From Malurus cyaneus samueli (taxonomy: Eukaryota > Chordata > Aves > Passeriformes > Maluridae): a stretch of DNA of 64,000 nt. The stretch is from NCBI GenBank assembly GCA_009741485.1, contig CM019215.1:79929711-79993710 (forward strand). Reading direction: 5' to 3'. A program made the position numbers and the translations under genes. Under the pieces are notes generated by a model. It was not told the origin of the DNA. It ran no database searches and saw nothing but the letters and a program-made list of their open reading frames with translations. Positions 59,376 to 64,000 of this stretch are shown in pieces; the first letter of the stretch is position 1, and every line of letters starts with the position of its first letter.

Positions 59376-62300
59376 TAAAAGGCTATTCTTTGCTTGACAA
59401 AGCAAGAGCCCACCCTAGTGAGAGCTTTGCTTTCTGTAACATATAGCTGTATGGGTTTTTTAAGCAAATGTTCTCATGGACATGGAGCAGAAGAATGGGT
59501 TGCTTCTCTTTATTTTTCCCTTCCTCCTCACTTTTAATTAAAAAAAAATAGAAAAAAAAAGAAATTGCAGCAGTTGCATTTAACATTTATTTATCTCTGT
59601 TAAGGAGGGTGCTTTGATGCTCCTAATGGGGACTCCAGTTTTGAGAAGTCAATAACTTCTTAAATAGAAAGTCATTTGTGTTAACATTTATGAACCAAAA
59701 TGTGATGCTTTAACAACAGCACGTAAAAGACCAATGGATCACTGTATCAAGCATTGCAATGCCAATATAATCCATTGTCATAAAGGCAAATTATACTTGC
59801 AGGAGCACAGAAGCACTACTGTTTCAGGTGGTATTGTATATCTGATGTGTCAAAACAACAGTGGCAATGTATCAGACCGAGAGAAGTATAAAATGTCAAG
59901 ACAAAACTGAGATTGAGAAAGGGAAGAGAAAACACTATTTTTGAAATTTAACAATGGCAGACAGTACAATGCAGAGTTAAAAGAAATGTCAAGCAAGACT
60001 ATGAAGTTGCAGTTTGGAAAGTAATCTGAAGAATAAGAGACTCTGGTGTTAAATTTGTAAAAATATCTTTATCATAACCTAACATATTTAATTGTTCACA
60101 ACATTTAAAATGTGCATGTCCGTATGCTGAAACTCATCATGCTTTGTCTCTTGTCATGCAAGCTCGTTAAAAATCTGATGAAAATAGAGTTTTTTGTTTG
60201 TGAGAAGGAATTTTCTTGACAGAGTAATACAAGTATTTTTGTTAGAACTTTGGCTCGCTCTCATTTAGCAGTGGCAGATTTTTATTAGTTCAAACTTTTA
60301 AAATATTTTTTCCTAATTTAAATATATCCTGGTAATTAATTTGAATAAGTCAATGTCTCTGATTTTAAACAATTTTAAAGTAATGGACATATGGTATACT
60401 TGGAGGGAGTACTGCAGTGTACATGCATGGGAATTGAGAATTTGTGAAAAATATGTTTGGCATTATTTTGCAAAATTTGGCAGGATTTGTGAAGCAGTTC
60501 TTCCACCAGCTAAGAAAGTTTAAAGCTTTGGATGGAACACCGTGTTGGTTTTAGATTCTGCACTTTGAGGAAGGTATGAATAAAGGGTCTCCAGGGAGAT
60601 CTAAGAGAATAGTCAGAATTCTAGAAAATATGGCATCATTAGAAAAATGTAAAATAAAATGGGACTAGATAGAGAAGCCCAGGGGTGGAGGCCAAGAGAG
60701 GAAGAGAGGGCAGCACTATGAATGGGGACCTTAATTTAGTTTTTGGCTACATATAAAACTGCTGCCAGCAGGCAGGGAAAAAAACAAAAGAGGTCATCCA
60801 TACCCATGTACAAGGACTAGGAAAATTAACACCATCAAGGAAGGTTCACATTAGATAGAAACAAACAGAATTTTCTAATGGCAATGGCATAGATATACTG
60901 ACACTTAACCCTTTGGAGGTTTTAGAACATCCATCACCATAAACTGTTTTCTCTGAGACAAACATTCTTTGGAAATAATGTTGATTAGAAGATGGTGCTT
61001 TGTCAGAGGGGAGAAAGGATAAGACATGGTTAGAATCTGACAGCTGTGAACATAAAAATAATGTTGCATGGAGGAAAAAAGTCTTTGTGACTGCCTAAAG
61101 TGTGTATTTCCTAGACTGCTGACAGCTGAGAGGAAAACAATCAAACAGAACTGCACATTTGGGACTTTAATAACATTTTTTCAAAAATAATTATCAAAAC
61201 ATTGAAAACCATGGTTTGCAAAGGATATGTGAGTGGTTTATATTTGGGTTCTCCTGACTTCCTTGCTAAAACAGGTTATGGCTGGATGAGTTTTCATACA
61301 AGGTGAGGAATATAATTATCTTTATGTAATGGGTCAAAGAAGTCTATCCCTTCCTTTCAACGCATCTTTAATTGAATTGTAGCACACAGACATGGCATTA
61401 TAATCCATTAATATTTGGTTTTTTTGATGTTTGGGTTTTTCTAGGTGTTTGTTTTGTATGACTTTTTTATTCTTTTTTTACATTAAACCTACAGATAATG
61501 GGTGCATAGGAAATGTTATTGAAGCTAATGTAATTTTTGTCACATGAGTTTATATTGGAGATTATTTAATATATCAACTTGCCCATAAAAATTCTGTAGA
61601 TTTGGAAGCATATTTTTTGTTTGTTTTCTATATGTTTATTATATGTAGAATATAAATAACAATTGTATTAATTAAAACAGTATTTTAAAGAATGGTATTC
61701 TGGCTTTTGTTTCTCTTTTTCATTAAAGAAAACAGAAAAGGATAAGCTAAAGATAGGGCTTGGGGCATAGAAATGTCAAAAGGATTGATTTTAAGTTGTT
61801 TGGGACTTTTTGTAAACAAGCCAGTTGAAATATGTGGTAGCTAGGACTTAAGATGTGAAAGTGGCAAATCTAATTACAAGCTGATTTAGAAAATGTCAGT
61901 GAGGGAAAATGACACTACAGTTTACATAATTTACTGCTTTTAAGGTTCTTTTTTTTAATATTTTTATACTTTATTATGGAGAAAGATAATAAGATGATGT
62001 TCTTTGAAATGAAATCCCATTTATGTTTTTCATGCAACATTTTTATAAATGCACTGAATCATTCTAGCTCCTGATTTTACCCTCCTGTGATCCATTCCAC
62101 ATAAGGCTTCTCACCATTTTGTCACACATTACTAGCAAAAGAGGCCCATACATATGTGTGATATTTTTTAATGCTTGCAGATAAACTGTAGGGTAAATTT
62201 ATGTTTGTTTGCTGTAGGTATGACAATAGTTTCACTGACCTCACTAAGCATATATTAAACTAAGATTTAATTCAAGCTATGAGCACTAATTGTTATGTGG

Positions 62301-62534
62301 ATCCTTATGCACTTAATAAGACCTTAAAAAAATCCTAGGGAGCTGCTTAAAACTTTTTTAATGTCTTACCTAATATCTAGAAAGACCTTGGTTTTGGGGG
62401 AAGAAGGCAGTGAGCTTAATATGCACTTCTGCAAAGAGCAGCCTTGATGCACTCAAGCATAGCTTCTGCAAAAAGTTTCAAGTCTGGTCCTACCAATATT
62501 CAAGAAAAAAGAAAACAATAATGAAACAGTTTTC
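59376..62534. other. AT-rich non-coding DNA
   Basis: Nothing recognisable. The small frames at 59383-59586, 60341-60523 and 60905-61156 have no support. Confidence 0.55.
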
Positions 62535-63100
62535 ATCCTCCTCCCCAAGGCTCATTGGAATATCTCAACTCCCAGCTTCCTAGTCTCAGTTTCCCTTTTT
62601 TCCACCATGCATTACATTCATTTTTTCCCAGTCTTTTCAGCCAAGTGACAGGCTGGGTCACAGGTGTGACACTGTGTCTGCCACTCCTGGAATTCTTGCT
62701 TTGCTGCTGCTTCATCTGTCCCTGCTCTGGCATGGTCTGCAGTCCTTCCCAGTGTCCTGGCCATGCCAAAAGCCACCTGCAGGCCTGGTGAGGGTCACCT
62801 GTGGGCTGTTCCTCCTTTATCGCGGGATGCCTTCTTCCACAAGCGTGTCCCAGCCATGTCCTCAATAATATCCTTTTTCAAGCATCCTGTTTTCCCATCC
62901 ACATGTCCTGTCCCTCCTCCCACCCCAAATGCCTGCTCCCTCTTGAACATGCCTGTGCAGAGGTGCCATATGCCATTGGGCTACTCACAGCGATGCCAGA
63001 GCCAGCTGGAATGGGCTGGGGCTGGCTAGGGACAGCTCCTGGTCCTGCTGCTGTGCTGCCAGTCATGCCCCGTGCATTCCTCCTCAAGCAAAGCGTATTT
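62535..63100. other. GC-richer CT-biased block, possible unclassified repeat
   Basis: G+C rises abruptly. CTGCTGC, CTGTCCCTGC and CATGTCC words recur, and four or more frames stay open at once on both strands (62533-63160). This is what few-stop, GC-rich DNA does by chance. The texture is like avian LTR or internal ERV sequence, but no family was matched and no terminal or target repeats were found. Confidence 0.3.
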
Positions 63101-64000
63101 CAGATGTCTTTGAGCATACATCCCTTACAAACCTTACTTTTATCATCATCATCATGTTAATATGCATACTTTAAAAATCCTGCTCTCCCTTCAAGAATGC
63201 TGTCTGACTGTATGTCCTTTGGCTTTCTGAAACAAGTTCAAATTGCATTTTCTGGCCCAGTAGGAAGCCAGAATGCCCAGTAGTTTCCTGAGTCCATCTG
63301 GCTAAACACAGCTTTCCTTTGTGCTCCAAGTCAGGCTAACTTATCAGCTTTATTGGTGCACTTCTCTTCTTCAGTTCCTTTGTGTTTGTATTAAATTGCT
63401 TATTAAAGGATATATTTTCTGAACAGCCATTAGATTATTTTAATTGTTCTGCTGCCTATTAACCACAACAGCTCACTCCATTACCTCCTCTTCCAGGATG
63501 GGCCTCTGTGGCACTCTACTTTGTGCTGATCCCTGGGTTTAGTACAAGCCATTAACCATTATCCTCTGAACCTCATTGTCCCAACCACATTTTTATTGAT
63601 CATGTTGTCCACATATCACAGTCATAGTGCCCCTCCTTGTGTCCACTGTCCTGAAATCATCTCCTACATTTAGCTACAGACCCATATTTTTCTTGTTCAG
63701 CCTATGAACACTTGTACAGTGGTAGAAGCTCTTCTTGGTGTCCCTGCTGTCCTCAATTTCTTCTATTTTAATGAGGAATAAAATTCTGTGTGGAAATTTG
63801 GTACAATGAATGACATTTTGTCCTAGACATGGAAATACAAAAAATGAAAGAATACGTTATAGTTGGAGTCACTGAGAAAAGCTATTCAACAATAGCAGTA
63901 TGATTGTTCCTATGACTGCATTCATAATGAGAAATACATCTGTTGTCATCATTTAAGTGCTACAAGCAATAAATTTTCCTCTCCTAAAACTTTACAGGAG
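63101..64000. other. non-coding DNA to the window end
   Basis: A short ATC trinucleotide run lies at about 63139-63154. Otherwise nothing is recognised. Confidence 0.5.

Noticed and set aside
1..64000. tRNA, rRNA, CRISPR or prokaryotic operon features
   Set aside because: None seen. No cloverleaf-like A/B boxes, direct-repeat arrays or tightly packed genes were found on reading.

Overview
The window looks like nuclear DNA from a bird. The evidence is repeat content. There is a CR1 LINE 5' portion with a recognisable endonuclease domain, and several CR1 3' ends on the minus strand that start on + with the typical ATCATAGAATCATAGAAT-like tail. There are also avian ERVL-type solo LTRs. I saw no prokaryotic features such as operons, ribosome binding sites or CRISPR arrays. 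The sequence is AT-rich by eye and short of long open frames. It reads as a gene desert or the inside of one or more very long introns. Three N positions or runs (16477, 53105-53124, 58938) mark unresolved sequence.

Layout: 1-5250 is AT-rich unique DNA with a T38 run and one unexplained 113-codon minus-strand frame. 5255-6930 is the 5' part of a CR1 LINE (+). 8199-9171 holds an A31 run and a 588-bp tract with no pyrimidine at all. 11579-12192 is a decayed solo LTR with a perfect 5-bp target duplication. 14936-15605 is a related LTR in the opposite orientation that still carries many CpGs. 19673-19738 is a well-framed candidate small exon. 20692-20822 is a CR1 scrap and 21090-21612 another LTR (-). 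29698-30760 is a long pyrimidine tract that turns into an unusual CpG-bearing 10-bp minisatellite (CTCCGAACCT)n. 35571-36072 is a CR1 3' end (-). 40828-41338 holds two phase-compatible candidate exons. 43305-43848 is an LTR (+). About 54000-54599 is a probable LTR (-). 55071-55255 and 59088-59375 are CR1 3' ends (-). The rest is AT-rich single-copy sequence with homopolymers, short tandem duplications and hairpins.

No complete gene can be called. The best protein-coding signals are short exon-like pieces on the plus strand (19673-19738; 40828-40965 joined to 41200-41338). They could belong to one long gene transcribed left to right, but I recognise no family, and pseudo-exons with good splice sites are common in vertebrate introns. 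The longest open frames, at 8.5-9.2 kb and 29.6-30.8 kb, are low-complexity artefacts and not genes.
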